26,872 bases of DNA from JAYEJW01 sp034716535 (GTDB lineage Bacteria; Pseudomonadota; Gammaproteobacteria; Chromatiales; Chromatiaceae), in contig JAYEJW010000522.1 in NCBI GenBank assembly GCA_034716535.1, positions 1 through 26,872 of the forward strand, given 5' to 3'. The notes under the pieces were generated by a model that did not search any database, was not told the DNA's origin, and saw only the letters and a program-made list of their open reading frames with translations. The position numbers were made by a program, and so were the translations under genes. This document shows, one piece after another, positions 8,415 through 16,254 of this stretch; position 1 is the stretch's first letter; every line of letters begins with the position of its first letter.

Positions 8415-9089
8415 TCACTCGATCAGGGCCGGCTCGTCATTCGCCTGCCGGCGGGAGCGCACCTGCTTAATGCCCCCAAGCGAAAAGTGCCAGACGTGGT
8501 CGACCAGCTCGTCGATCCGCTCTTGCACGGGCGGCCGGTCCGGATGCAGGCGACTGATCATGGCCTCGGCGTGGTAGTAATACAGGATCTGTCCAACGAC
8601 GCTGGCCGCGCAATCGACGACTGTCTCGGAGTCCGCCTTCTCGTCCAGCAGGGCCCCGACGATGCCGTAGAGCTCCTCCGCGTCGCGGCGCATGTGGTCG
8701 GCTGCGACGCGGTCCAGTACTTCCGTTGGGTGTAACATCTCGGTCAGGTAGATGGCGCTCAGCTGGGTACAGCGGCGGGCGTCGCCGTCGCAGTAGAAGA
8801 TCTCGTCGAAGAGGGCGCTGATGTAATTGTGAAGGCGTGCCTCGGGCGGTGCGTCGGGCGCGAGAAAGGCGGTGCGGCGCGCGCGCAACAGCGCGAACAC
8901 GGTATCAAAAATGGCGGTGTAGAGCCGTTTCTTGTCACCGAAGTGGTAGTGGACGGCGGCTACATTTGCGCCGGCCCGGCGACAGATCTCGCGTATCGTG
9001 GCCGCCTCGAATCCGTGCTCGGCGAATACCTCGGTGGCCGCTCTCAAGAGGCGCTCCCGCGTGTCGGATTGGTTCGATGCGTCAAGCAC
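8415..9089 (-). CDS. TetR-family transcriptional regulator, CecR/YbiH-like
   Basis: The 224-residue protein opens with a TetR helix-turn-helix: TRERLLRAATEVFAEHGFEAATI, then REICRRAGANVAAVHYHFGDKKRLY. The ligand-binding half resembles the CecR (YbiH) subgroup with its C-terminal DUF1956-like domain. These proteins usually repress an adjacent efflux operon until a ligand binds. The start is GTG 9089 (LDASNQSDTRER). As the first gene of the regulator-adaptor-permease operon it probably represses itself and the pump. A 12-bp palindrome about 40 bases upstream (9130-9141) is a candidate operator. The ligand is unknown. Confidence 0.88.
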   Translation of the reverse strand: MLDASNQSDTRERLLRAATEVFAEHGFEAATIREICRRAGANVAAVHYHFGDKKRLYTAIFDTVFALLRARRTAFLAPDAPPEARLHNYISALFDEIFYCDGDARRCTQLSAIYLTEMLHPTEVLDRVAADHMRRDAEELYGIVGALLDEKADSETVVDCAASVVGQILYYYHAEAMISRLHPDRPPVQERIDELVDHVWHFSLGGIKQVRSRRQANDEPALIE

Positions 9090-9516
9090 GGTGAGACCGC
9101 ATGTGTCAAGGAGTCGAAACGCAAGCTTAAAACAATTGTTTCGTCTTGTCGCGACGGTGACCGGGCGACCGACGTTTGCGTGAAGACAATGAAAGTTTCC
9201 GGCAGTTCCTTATACGATCTGGCGCGATGGTGTAAAATTCAACGCGCATCCGGACAAGAGCTCGCCGCCGCTCTAGCATCGTGACCTGGCTTTGTCATTG
9301 AGTGCGCGGAGTGCGCGCTGAGCGCGCATCGGTATCGGCTGATCCTGACAACGGCGGATGCCCCTTTGCCTCGACGATGCCGTTGTTCTCGCGGGTCATC
9401 ATGGCCCTCGACGGGCCCTTGAGCCGCGAGCCCGTCGTACAGGCTCGCGATCACCGGGGTGGGCGAGATAAGGCGCAGGATACTTGGGTCGGGGCCTCCG
9501 ACCTGCTAAGAACCGG
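9090..9516. other. Divergent intergenic region between the tetR operon and PBP1A
   Basis: These 427 bp separate two divergent genes and should hold both promoters. Visible elements are the 9130-9141 palindrome, an A/T-rich patch with TGTAAAAT near 9231 that could be a -10 for the PBP1A gene, and imperfect GAGTGCGCG-type tandem repeats around 9299-9327. Reading frames here have no recognisable protein content. Confidence 0.5.
9130..9141. promoter_or_regulatory. Palindrome AAACAATTGTTT, candidate TetR operator
   Basis: A perfect 12-bp palindrome lies 41 bases upstream of the regulator start codon, in otherwise GC-rich DNA. It is partly nested in a wider inverted repeat (CGAAAC...GTTTCG). TetR-family operators are palindromes in this position, which makes it the best candidate for autoregulation of the efflux operon. 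Its AT-richness could also simply reflect a promoter. Confidence 0.4.
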
Positions 9517-12054
9517 ATGGAGTTCGGCGTGGAAAAAGACTCTGAGAGCGAGGCGGACAGCTCACCGGCGCCGGAGCAAAATCAGAGCGCGTCTCCGGCT
9601 CCAGTCGGGCGTCGCAGAAGGCGCTCCTTGCTCGGATGGTTCGGCCAGTTCCTCGCATCGGTGGTGGCCGTTCCTCTCGATGTTCTTACGCTGGGGCTCC
9701 TGGTCGCAAGTGCGTTCGTTGCCGCCACGCTGACGGAGCTCCCCCAGACGGACGTGTTGCGGGAGGTGCGCCTCCAGGAACCCTTGAGGGTGTTCAGTGC
9801 CGACGGATCTCTCATGGCGGAGTTCGGGGTGCAGCGTCGCTCGCCCGTCTCCTTCGACGAGATACCGCCCCTGCTGATCAAGGCCTTTCTGGCGACTGAA
9901 GACAGCCGTTTCTTCGAGCACGAAGGCATCGATGTCACCGGTCTCGGCCGTGCCGCGATCAGTTATGCCAGGACCGGTGAGCGTACTCAAGGGGGAAGCA
10001 CCATCACCATGCAGGTGGCGCGCAACTTCTTTCTCTCCCGGGAGAAGACCTTCCAGCGCAAGTTTGCCGAGCTGCTGCTTTCTCTGCACATCGAGCGGAC
10101 CCTGAGCAAGGAGGAGATCCTCGAGCTGTACCTCAACAAGATCTTCTTCGGCCATCGGGCCTACGGTATCTCCGCGGCTGCGGCACTCTACTACGACAAG
10201 CCACTCGATGCGCTCACCGTCGCCCAGATGGCCATGCTCGCCGGCGTACCGAAGGCGCCGTCAGCGAACAATCCGGTTTCTAATCCCGATCGCGCGCGCA
10301 GCCGGCGGGACTACATCCTGCGTCGCATGCGGGAGCTGGGTTACATCAAGGAGCCGGAGCTCCAGGCCGCATTGCAGGAGCCCGATCGGGCGCGCCTGCA
10401 CCGGCAAGAGGTGGACCTGGATGCCGGCTACCTCTCCGAGATGGTGCGACAGGAAATGGTCCGGCGGTTCGGTGAAGACGCTTATCGCGAGGGCTATCGG
10501 GTCACAACGACGGTTGAGGCCTGGCTCCAAAGCACCGCCCAGGATGCTCTGCGCAAGGCCTTGCTGGACTACGACCGGCGGCATGGGTACCGGGGGCCCG
10601 AGGCCCGTTACCAGGCCCAAGAGGTGAGCGGCGGACAGCTCGACCAACTGCTGGATTCGGTGCGCAGCTTACCGGGGCTCACCGCCGGAATCGTCGTACG
10701 CAGTACGGCCAAGGAGGCGGAGGTCTACATCGGCGATGGGGAACGGGTGAGTCTCGGCCTCAAACAGGTGAAATGGGCGCGGCCGTTCAAGAACGAGAAA
10801 TGGCGCGGCCGTGCGCCGCGGAAAGTGAGCGATGCGGTGGCCGTGGGCGATCTGATTCGGCTAAAGCAGAATGGGGATGGAGTCTGGGAGTTGTCCCAGG
10901 CGCCGTCCGTTGCGGGGGCCTTGGTGGCACTCTCGCCGACGGACGGTGCGGTGCGTGCCCTGGCGGGGGGATATCACTTCGCCGCGAGCAAGTTCAACCG
11001 CGCCGTGGACGCACGCCGTCAGCCGGGCTCGAGTTTCAAACCCTTCGTTTACGCATCGGCCCTGGACAAGGGATGGACGCCGGCGAGCCTCATCAAGGAC
11101 GAGCGCATCTCCATTCGCCTCAATCGAAGGGAGATGTGGGAGCCGGACAATTTCGACCACAAGACCATGGGGCCGATACGGTTGCGTAAGGCGCTGACTC
11201 TTTCGCGCAACCTGGCATCGGTGTACTTGCTTCGGCGGGTGGGATTGGACGACGTCAGGGGTTACGTCAGCCGTTTCGGCTTCGATCTGAAAGATCTGCC
11301 TTTGGGCCTGTCCATGGTCCTGGGCACAGCCGAGGTATCGCCTCTGCAGATGGCCGGCGCCTATTCAGTGTTTGCGAACGGCGGATTCCGCGTGTTCCCT
11401 TACTTCATCTCGAGAGTGGAAAATGGCGCGGGCGATCTGGTCTTCGAGGCCAATCCTCCCAGCGCCTGTTCCGACTGCTGGTTCCGCTACGAGGATTCCC
11501 CGGCCCAGACTGCCGCCTTAGAGCGCAGGGATGCCCCGAAAGCGGAACGGGTCCTCGAGCCGCGCCTGACCTTCCAGATGAACTCCCTGCTGCAGGATGT
11601 GATCAAGTTCGGCACGGGCCGCCGTGCCCTGAAGCTCGAGCGCGAGGACATCGCCGGCAAGACGGGTACGACCAACGACGTGCGCGATTCCTGGTTCTGC
11701 GGCTACCAGAAAGACCTTGTGACGGTGACCTGGATGGGTTTCGACGAGTTCAATCCCCTGGGCAAGGGTGAGACCGGCGGCCAGGCGGGTCTGGGCATGT
11801 GGGTGGAGTTCATGGGCCAAGCCCTCAAGGATAAGCCCGAGGCAATCCTCGACATTCCGGAGGGGATGGTCGAGGTGCGCATCGACAAGAATCGGGGAAC
11901 GAGGACCGACTCCACAGGCAGCCATACCATGGCGGAGTGGGTCCGGGAAGAGTACGAGCTGATGCTGCTCGGTCCGCAGCCCGTGTATTTTTCGGGTGGT
12001 GGCGGAGGGGGCGTGAGGCGGCGTGCCCCAAGGGTCATCGATGAGCTCTTCTGA
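9517..12054 (+). CDS. mrcA: Penicillin-binding protein 1A, bifunctional transglycosylase/transpeptidase
   Basis: From ATG 9517 the protein is 845 residues: a Glu/Ser-rich cytosolic tail, an RRRRR stretch, one membrane helix (about 45-75), a GT51 glycosyltransferase domain with the catalytic ATEDSRFFEHEG motif (Glu128) and QGGSTITMQVARN, an OB-like region, and the transpeptidase domain. The transpeptidase motifs are SSFK (Ser505, Lys508), SRN (563-565) and KTGT (from 715). It polymerises and cross-links peptidoglycan in the periplasm. GTG 9529 is an equally good start because GGAG (9519-9522) precedes it by six bases. It is not next to pilM-Q as in many gammaproteobacteria. The C-terminus is a six-glycine run followed by VRRRAPRVIDELF. 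Confidence 0.93.
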   Translation: MEFGVEKDSESEADSSPAPEQNQSASPAPVGRRRRRSLLGWFGQFLASVVAVPLDVLTLGLLVASAFVAATLTELPQTDVLREVRLQEPLRVFSADGSLMAEFGVQRRSPVSFDEIPPLLIKAFLATEDSRFFEHEGIDVTGLGRAAISYARTGERTQGGSTITMQVARNFFLSREKTFQRKFAELLLSLHIERTLSKEEILELYLNKIFFGHRAYGISAAAALYYDKPLDALTVAQMAMLAGVPKAPSANNPVSNPDRARSRRDYILRRMRELGYIKEPELQAALQEPDRARLHRQEVDLDAGYLSEMVRQEMVRRFGEDAYREGYRVTTTVEAWLQSTAQDALRKALLDYDRRHGYRGPEARYQAQEVSGGQLDQLLDSVRSLPGLTAGIVVRSTAKEAEVYIGDGERVSLGLKQVKWARPFKNEKWRGRAPRKVSDAVAVGDLIRLKQNGDGVWELSQAPSVAGALVALSPTDGAVRALAGGYHFAASKFNRAVDARRQPGSSFKPFVYASALDKGWTPASLIKDERISIRLNRREMWEPDNFDHKTMGPIRLRKALTLSRNLASVYLLRRVGLDDVRGYVSRFGFDLKDLPLGLSMVLGTAEVSPLQMAGAYSVFANGGFRVFPYFISRVENGAGDLVFEANPPSACSDCWFRYEDSPAQTAALERRDAPKAERVLEPRLTFQMNSLLQDVIKFGTGRRALKLEREDIAGKTGTTNDVRDSWFCGYQKDLVTVTWMGFDEFNPLGKGETGGQAGLGMWVEFMGQALKDKPEAILDIPEGMVEVRIDKNRGTRTDSTGSHTMAEWVREEYELMLLGPQPVYFSGGGGGGVRRRAPRVIDELF

Positions 12055-12167
12055 TGTCCGGATGACTCAGGTCCGACCGTGGTGCGGAGATGTGGTGCCC
12101 TTCTCTTCGGGTATGAGCTGACGCCGAACCATGGGTTCATTCGGACGCTCAAACCGATTTCCGTCCC

Positions 12168-13439
12168 TCAACCCTGCGGAACGCGGGCCTCACCAAGCAC
12201 CGCGCCGTTGGCGCTCGATATCCGACAGCTCAGGCCGGCCGGGACGAGGATTGCCTCGCCGCCGGACACTTGCTTTGGGGGCGTGCCTTCTTCCACGAAT
12301 TCCACGCTGCCTTCCGTGACCAGCGCCAATACCAGGTCTCCACCGCCGAGCAGACAGTCGCCGCCGGACGGCAGGGCCCGCCGGCTCAGAGCGAACTCTC
12401 CGGCCGGCGTGGGATAGGTGACGAGGCCCGGCAGCCCGGGTGCCGATTCCGGCGTCAGGATATCCGCCGGGGCTCCGTGGAAGCTGAGAACACGCAGCAA
12501 CTCCTCGAGATCCACGTGCTTGTGGGTGAGCCCCCCACGCAGCACGTTGTTTGAGTTCGCCATAAGCTCCATCCCCATGCCGTCGAGATAGCTGTGCAGC
12601 TCTCCGGCGGGCAGGTAGACGGCCTGGCCCGGGCGAAGGTGGACCAGGTTCAGAAGGAACATGGATAGCAGTCCGTGGTCCCGGTGGCCGGGTGCCGAGA
12701 ATTCGCGATCCGCGCGTAGAATCCAGTACTCAGGGTCCTCCTGCGTGAAGCGTCGATCCCGGGCCTCCTCCACCAGGCGCCCGATGAGCGGATCCAGGAG
12801 CGCGTTCAGGCTCGCCTGTTCCAGGCGCATGAGGTGACCGTAGAGGGCTGCAAGGCCGTCGCTGTCCGGTCGAAAGTGTCCGGCCAGCGGCGCGAGCTCC
12901 GGTGTTTTGCCCAATGCCCGCGCGATCTCGGCAAGGGGCCGGAACCCGCGCAGGGTGTAGAAGTCGCTCAGAGCGACGAGCAGCTCCGGCTTGTGGTGCG
13001 GGTCGTGGTAGCTGCGCGTGGGTGCGTCCAAGGGCAGGCCTTCGCCGTTCTCGCGCGCGAAGCCCTGGAGCGCCTGGACGCTATTCGGGTGAGCCTGGAT
13101 GGACAGCGGCTTGCCTGCCGCCAGGATCTTCAGCAGGAAAGGCAGCTCGCCGTCGAACCGTGCGGCGACCTCGGCGCCGAGGACTTCATCCGGCGCCGCT
13201 CGGATAAGCTCATCCAGCGGCACACGCACGTCGTCGACGAACGCCGTCGACGGCAGGTCCGGATGCGCCCCCGCCCACAGCTCTGCGAAAGGGCGCCGTT
13301 CTCGGTTGGCGCGTCCGAGTATGGCGGGAATCGCATCGGGATCGCCCCAGTCGTAGTGTTGTACGCCGCATTCGAGCCGCAGCACGCGGGGCCGTCTGTG
13401 AAAGGATTCGATGGCGCGGGCGGTCGTTTCCAGCATCAT
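12168..13439 (-). CDS. manA: Mannose-6-phosphate isomerase, class I
   Basis: The 423-residue protein has the type I phosphomannose isomerase zinc ligands: QAHPN (Gln115, His117), HHKPELLVAL (Glu152) and PAGELHSYLDG (His282), followed by the active-site segment MANSNNVLRGGLTHKHVD with Arg301. It interconverts mannose-6-phosphate and fructose-6-phosphate in the cytosol, feeding GDP-mannose and glycan synthesis. Two ATGs (13439 and 13436) are possible starts. The 260 bp upstream are filled by an inverted-repeat element that ends in the pcm stop codon, so manA either depends on a promoter inside that element or on read-through from the protease-pcm operon. It converges on the PBP1A gene with 113 bp between them. 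Confidence 0.93.
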   Translation of the reverse strand: MMLETTARAIESFHRRPRVLRLECGVQHYDWGDPDAIPAILGRANRERRPFAELWAGAHPDLPSTAFVDDVRVPLDELIRAAPDEVLGAEVAARFDGELPFLLKILAAGKPLSIQAHPNSVQALQGFARENGEGLPLDAPTRSYHDPHHKPELLVALSDFYTLRGFRPLAEIARALGKTPELAPLAGHFRPDSDGLAALYGHLMRLEQASLNALLDPLIGRLVEEARDRRFTQEDPEYWILRADREFSAPGHRDHGLLSMFLLNLVHLRPGQAVYLPAGELHSYLDGMGMELMANSNNVLRGGLTHKHVDLEELLRVLSFHGAPADILTPESAPGLPGLVTYPTPAGEFALSRRALPSGGDCLLGGGDLVLALVTEGSVEFVEEGTPPKQVSGGEAILVPAGLSCRISSANGAVLGEARVPQG

Positions 13440-13460
13440 CGCGCAGGCCGCCGACCGTTC

Positions 13461-13480
13461 AGCCTAGAAGCGGCAGTTGG
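13461..13480 (+). repeat. Left terminal inverted repeat of the 240-bp element
   Basis: AGCCTAGAAGCGGCAGTTGG, matching the reverse complement of 13681-13700 with two mismatches (positions 10 and 20). Similarity drops off immediately outside and inside, which fixes the element boundary. Confidence 0.75.
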
Positions 13481-13531
13481 ACGCGGCCCAGGGTGCGTGC
13501 TGGGGGGTGTCTGGCAAGGCACAACGAGGCG

Positions 13532-13548
13532 CAATAGCCCCGCTATTG
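13532..13548. repeat. Internal hairpin 1 of the 240-bp element
   Basis: CAATAGC and GCTATTG form a perfect 7-bp stem with loop CCC. Pairing resumes outward (ACAAC with GTTGT, and CTGGC...GGC with GCC...GCCAG), giving a larger interrupted stem-loop from about 13511 to 13570. Confidence 0.7.
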
Positions 13549-13605
13549 GAACGAGTTGTAACGCCGCCAGGCGCCGTCCGGTGCGTGCGCTGGGTGGCGT
13601 AGCGT

Positions 13606-13624
13606 CCTCACCAAAAAGGTGAGG
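13606..13624. repeat. Internal hairpin 2 of the 240-bp element
   Basis: CCTCACC and GGTGAGG form a perfect 7-bp stem around AAAAA. It is followed by GCCC rather than a T-run, so it is not a standard terminator. Confidence 0.7.
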
Positions 13625-13680
13625 CCCAACAGCACCACTATTTTGCCCCGGATCAGTCACTTGATTGTCGCGTGAAGCGG

Positions 13681-13700
13681 TCAACTGCCGTTTCTAGGCT
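13681..13700 (-). repeat. Right terminal inverted repeat of the 240-bp element
   Basis: TCAACTGCCGTTTCTAGGCT, the inverse partner of 13461-13480. Its last base is also the last base of the pcm TGA codon on the minus strand, so insertion ended exactly at, or slightly altered, the 3' end of pcm. Confidence 0.75.
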
Positions 13701-14470
13701 CACCGCACGTTGGGACCGGTGACGGGCACGAAGCGGACCGGTAGCAGGTCCCTGCGCTCCAATTTCCCCTCGGCGGTCTTTTCCATCAGCACCAGCTGCT
13801 GTACCCATCCCGGCGCGCCCAGGGGCATGACCAGGCGCCCGCCGGTGGCCAACTGATCGATCAGCGGCTGGGGAATGTGGTCTGCCGCCGCGGTGACGAC
13901 GATTCCGTCGAAGGGGGCCGCCTCCGGCCAGCCCAGGTAACCGTCCCCTGCCCGTACCCTGGCCTTGTCGTAACCCAACCCCTCCAGGGTTTCGCGCGCG
14001 CGATCCGCGAGCTTCGGCACAATCTCTACCGAGTAGACCTCGACCCCCATCGCGGCCAGTACGGCGGCCTGGTAACCTGAGCCGGTGCCCAGCTCGTAGA
14101 CCCGGTCTCCCGGGCCGACGTCAAGGAGCTGGGTCATGATCGCAACGACGTAGGGTTGCGAGATGGTTTGACCGGCGCCGATTGGCAGGGGGTGGTTGCC
14201 ATAGGCCTCGGCGTGCAGGGCCGGGGGGACGAAGGCGTGACGCGGTACGGTCCTCAGCGCGGCCAGGACGGCCGGATCGAGACGGTCCGTACCCAGCTCG
14301 TGGCGGGTTTCCATGACCTGCCGCTCGACCTCCCGTACCAAGGACTCCCTCTGTGCCGCGAAGTCCGCTTCGCCTGCGCAGGCCGCAGGTGCCAAGAGCA
14401 GCGGGACCAAGGCCCTGAAGACCCTGGATCCTGCCCAGAACCATCGTCGAAGTGCGATTGGATGCTTCAT
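13700..14470 (-). CDS. pcm: Exported protein-L-isoaspartate O-methyltransferase (PIMT)
   Basis: The core is a clear PIMT: VPRHAFVPP (75-83), GQTISQPYVVAIMTQLL (100-116), SAM-binding ELGTGSGYQAAVLA (126-139), then GDGYLGWPEAAPFD and the TAA...P..L..QL..GG.LV.PLG block. PIMT methylates isoaspartyl residues so that damaged Asn/Asp sites can revert. This one carries an N-terminal signal of about 32 residues, with RRWFW at 8-12, a hydrophobic stretch ALVPLLLAPAACA and a likely cut before GEAD, so it should leave the cytosol; the RRxF pattern would suit the Tat route. The usual surE-pcm-nlpD context is absent. Its ATG overlaps the protease stop by 4 bases (ATGA), so the two are translationally coupled. 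The lipobox is poor, so a lipoprotein is unlikely. Confidence 0.88.
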   Translation of the reverse strand: MKHPIALRRWFWAGSRVFRALVPLLLAPAACAGEADFAAQRESLVREVERQVMETRHELGTDRLDPAVLAALRTVPRHAFVPPALHAEAYGNHPLPIGAGQTISQPYVVAIMTQLLDVGPGDRVYELGTGSGYQAAVLAAMGVEVYSVEIVPKLADRARETLEGLGYDKARVRAGDGYLGWPEAAPFDGIVVTAAADHIPQPLIDQLATGGRLVMPLGAPGWVQQLVLMEKTAEGKLERRDLLPVRFVPVTGPNVR

Positions 14471-16254
14471 TGAAATACGAAACTCAGTCGATTGCTCACA
14501 GAGCAGCTCCCCGGCTCAACGGCCTGGAGCAGCAGGTTCAGTCCTTGTGCACCGGATGGGACTGTTCTAGACAGCTGTGCCGTCCCGGTGGGATCCGCCA
14601 TTGCGTTCCCGAAGACCTTCGCGTTCCTGATGTCCACGACGCCGCTACAACCGGGGATCGCCGTACTGCCCGTCCGGGTTCCATAGACGTAGTAAACGGT
14701 TGCGCCCGGTGTTGCGAAGGTGGATGTGAAGTCGTTTACCTGTCCGGCGACGCCCGGTTCCGGCGAAGCCAACGTGAGGGCTCCCGGGGCGTCGGAGCCG
14801 TGAACCGTAACCGGATCCAGGCCGTTCGGATCGAGCCAATCTTTCAGGCGGATGTCTGGCGTAAGACCGTCCCAGGCAACGGCGAACTTGCCGTAGCAGT
14901 CGGTTCCGTTGGGAAAAAAGCAGGACGCCGAGCCGCCGGAGAGGAATCCGACGAGGCCCTGACTGTCGGGGCTCCAGATGCCGGAGCCCGAGGAGCCCGG
15001 CTCGGTAGTGCCTTGCTCCCAGTCCATCTCCCAGTGGGTATCGGTGCTGTCGCCGCCCGTCCCGATGCAGTTGTTGACGGTGACCAGCGGGTCCAGGTTG
15101 AAGCTGATCGCCTTCTCATCCCCACTGGGATGGTGGATTCCTACGCTCCCCAAAGGCGGCGACAGCGGGTTGTTCGAGCGATCCCAGCCGGAGTAGTACA
15201 CATTGAACGAGGGGCTCGGCGTTGTGGAGAGCTCGATCAAGGTAATGTCGACGTCCGATCGCCCGGCCCGATAGGAGGCGCCGATCTGGTTGTCCGCCAG
15301 AGAGCCGCCGTCGAGTTGGCCGCACACCGGTGACTCGAAGTTCCAGTAGACGACCACGGACAGCGCATTCAGCGGACCGATCCCGCAGTGGTCGGCTGTC
15401 AAAACGAAGTTGCGGAAGGTGCCGGGCTCGTCTGCGAGGAGCGTGCCCGTGCAGAACAAGAACCCGCCGAACGCAATGGCGGCGGTGCTGCGAATCTCGT
15501 TGCGCCAGGGCTCGCCTTGCGGACAGATGACGTCGATGTTGCAGGAACCCTGCTTGATGAGAGACAGCTCGCTGCGGCCAAAAAGGTCCAGGTATCCGGT
15601 GGCCACTTGCGTGAGCTCCAACTCCACCGTCTGCGGGCTGACCCCGGCGGGGAGGAACAGCTCGACGACTGCTTTTCCTCCCGGAACGACCGGGGTCCAG
15701 AGCTGGAAGTGGGGCTCGTTGTCCTCGGCCGTGTAGGGTCCCTCGAAATAGCCTTCCGCCTCGCTGATGATGTAGAGCTTTGCGCCGGGCGGCAATCGGA
15801 AGCGCGTGAAGCCGAAGTTGAGGTCGGTCGCGCCCGGTGACTCGAAACGCAGTCGCCATACCTTTCCGCCGTCGGGCAGGTCTTCCCATTGGCCGTGGCT
15901 TGTGGGCGAGATTTGCACCGGAACCGGCACGGCGAACGTCAGAGGGCCGGGCGTTGTGCGCTTCGCATCCTTGGCGAGGAGCGTCGTGACCTCCACCGCC
16001 GGCAGGGCGGTGACGGGGACCGATGCCACTGAGGTGAGGTCTTGTGAGGTACTGCTCAAGGGTGGCTCACCCTGGCGAGCCAGTGCGGGGAGGGGGACCG
16101 TAAGCAATACGAAGAGTAGTGCGAGAAAGGGCACCACCTGAAGAGGTTTCCGAGAGGCTGAGGTCTCGTTGACGGCCGGATGGTCGGGTGACCAATTGGT
16201 CATGGATTCTTTCGCGGTCCGGATATCGCCAAACAAGGATCCTCTGTTGCTCAT
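14467..16254 (-). CDS. Secreted trypsin-fold serine protease, lysyl-endopeptidase-like
   Basis: From ATG 16254 the protein is 595 residues; ATG 16203 (MTNWSPDH) is an alternative nearer the hydrophobic signal core (PFLALLFVLLTVPLPALA). A pro-region follows, then an S1-type domain with His289 in LTADHCG, Asp336 in DVDITLIEL and Ser422 in TEPGSSGSGIW. The TEPGSSGS segment, the cysteine pattern and the HWEMDWEQGTTEPG context resemble Achromobacter/Lysobacter lysyl endopeptidases. A C-terminal domain of about 100 residues (YVYGTRTGST, then FGNAMADPTGTAQLSRTVP, ending VSNRLSFVF) resembles a module found at the ends of many secreted proteins. It probably acts outside the cell or in the periplasm. 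It is coupled to pcm and divergent from the small exported proteins. Confidence 0.85.
   Translation of the reverse strand: MSNRGSLFGDIRTAKESMTNWSPDHPAVNETSASRKPLQVVPFLALLFVLLTVPLPALARQGEPPLSSTSQDLTSVASVPVTALPAVEVTTLLAKDAKRTTPGPLTFAVPVPVQISPTSHGQWEDLPDGGKVWRLRFESPGATDLNFGFTRFRLPPGAKLYIISEAEGYFEGPYTAEDNEPHFQLWTPVVPGGKAVVELFLPAGVSPQTVELELTQVATGYLDLFGRSELSLIKQGSCNIDVICPQGEPWRNEIRSTAAIAFGGFLFCTGTLLADEPGTFRNFVLTADHCGIGPLNALSVVVYWNFESPVCGQLDGGSLADNQIGASYRAGRSDVDITLIELSTTPSPSFNVYYSGWDRSNNPLSPPLGSVGIHHPSGDEKAISFNLDPLVTVNNCIGTGGDSTDTHWEMDWEQGTTEPGSSGSGIWSPDSQGLVGFLSGGSASCFFPNGTDCYGKFAVAWDGLTPDIRLKDWLDPNGLDPVTVHGSDAPGALTLASPEPGVAGQVNDFTSTFATPGATVYYVYGTRTGSTAIPGCSGVVDIRNAKVFGNAMADPTGTAQLSRTVPSGAQGLNLLLQAVEPGSCSVSNRLSFVFQ

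Larger units (their letters stand above)
13461..13700. mobile_element. Putative MITE-like element with 20-bp terminal inverted repeats
   Basis: The ends are AGCCTAGAAGCGGCAGTTGG (13461-13480) and the inverse of AGCCTAGAAACGGCAGTTGA (13681-13700), matching at 18 of 20 positions. The 200 bp between them encode no recognisable protein but hold two perfect hairpins (13532-13548 and 13606-13624). Small size, terminal inverted repeats, internal palindromes and lack of a transposase are the features of a MITE or similar non-autonomous element. It occupies almost the whole gap between manA and pcm, and its right end covers the first base of the pcm stop codon. I see no clear target-site duplication, and the parent family is not assigned. 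Confidence 0.6.

Noticed and set aside
9302..9733. Plus-strand 143-residue frame before and over the start of the PBP1A gene
   Set aside because: It is in another frame of a well-supported gene for nearly half its length, has no recognisable content, and no ribosome-binding site of note.
12834..13622. Plus-strand 262-residue frame opposite manA, extending into the inverted-repeat element
   Set aside because: Most of it lies antisense to a clear ManA, and composition is that of a shadow frame.
14380..14400. Lipoprotein signal in the exported methyltransferase (LAPAAC)
   Set aside because: The residue at -3 to the cysteine is proline, which does not suit a lipobox; a normal signal-peptidase cut after ACA is more likely.
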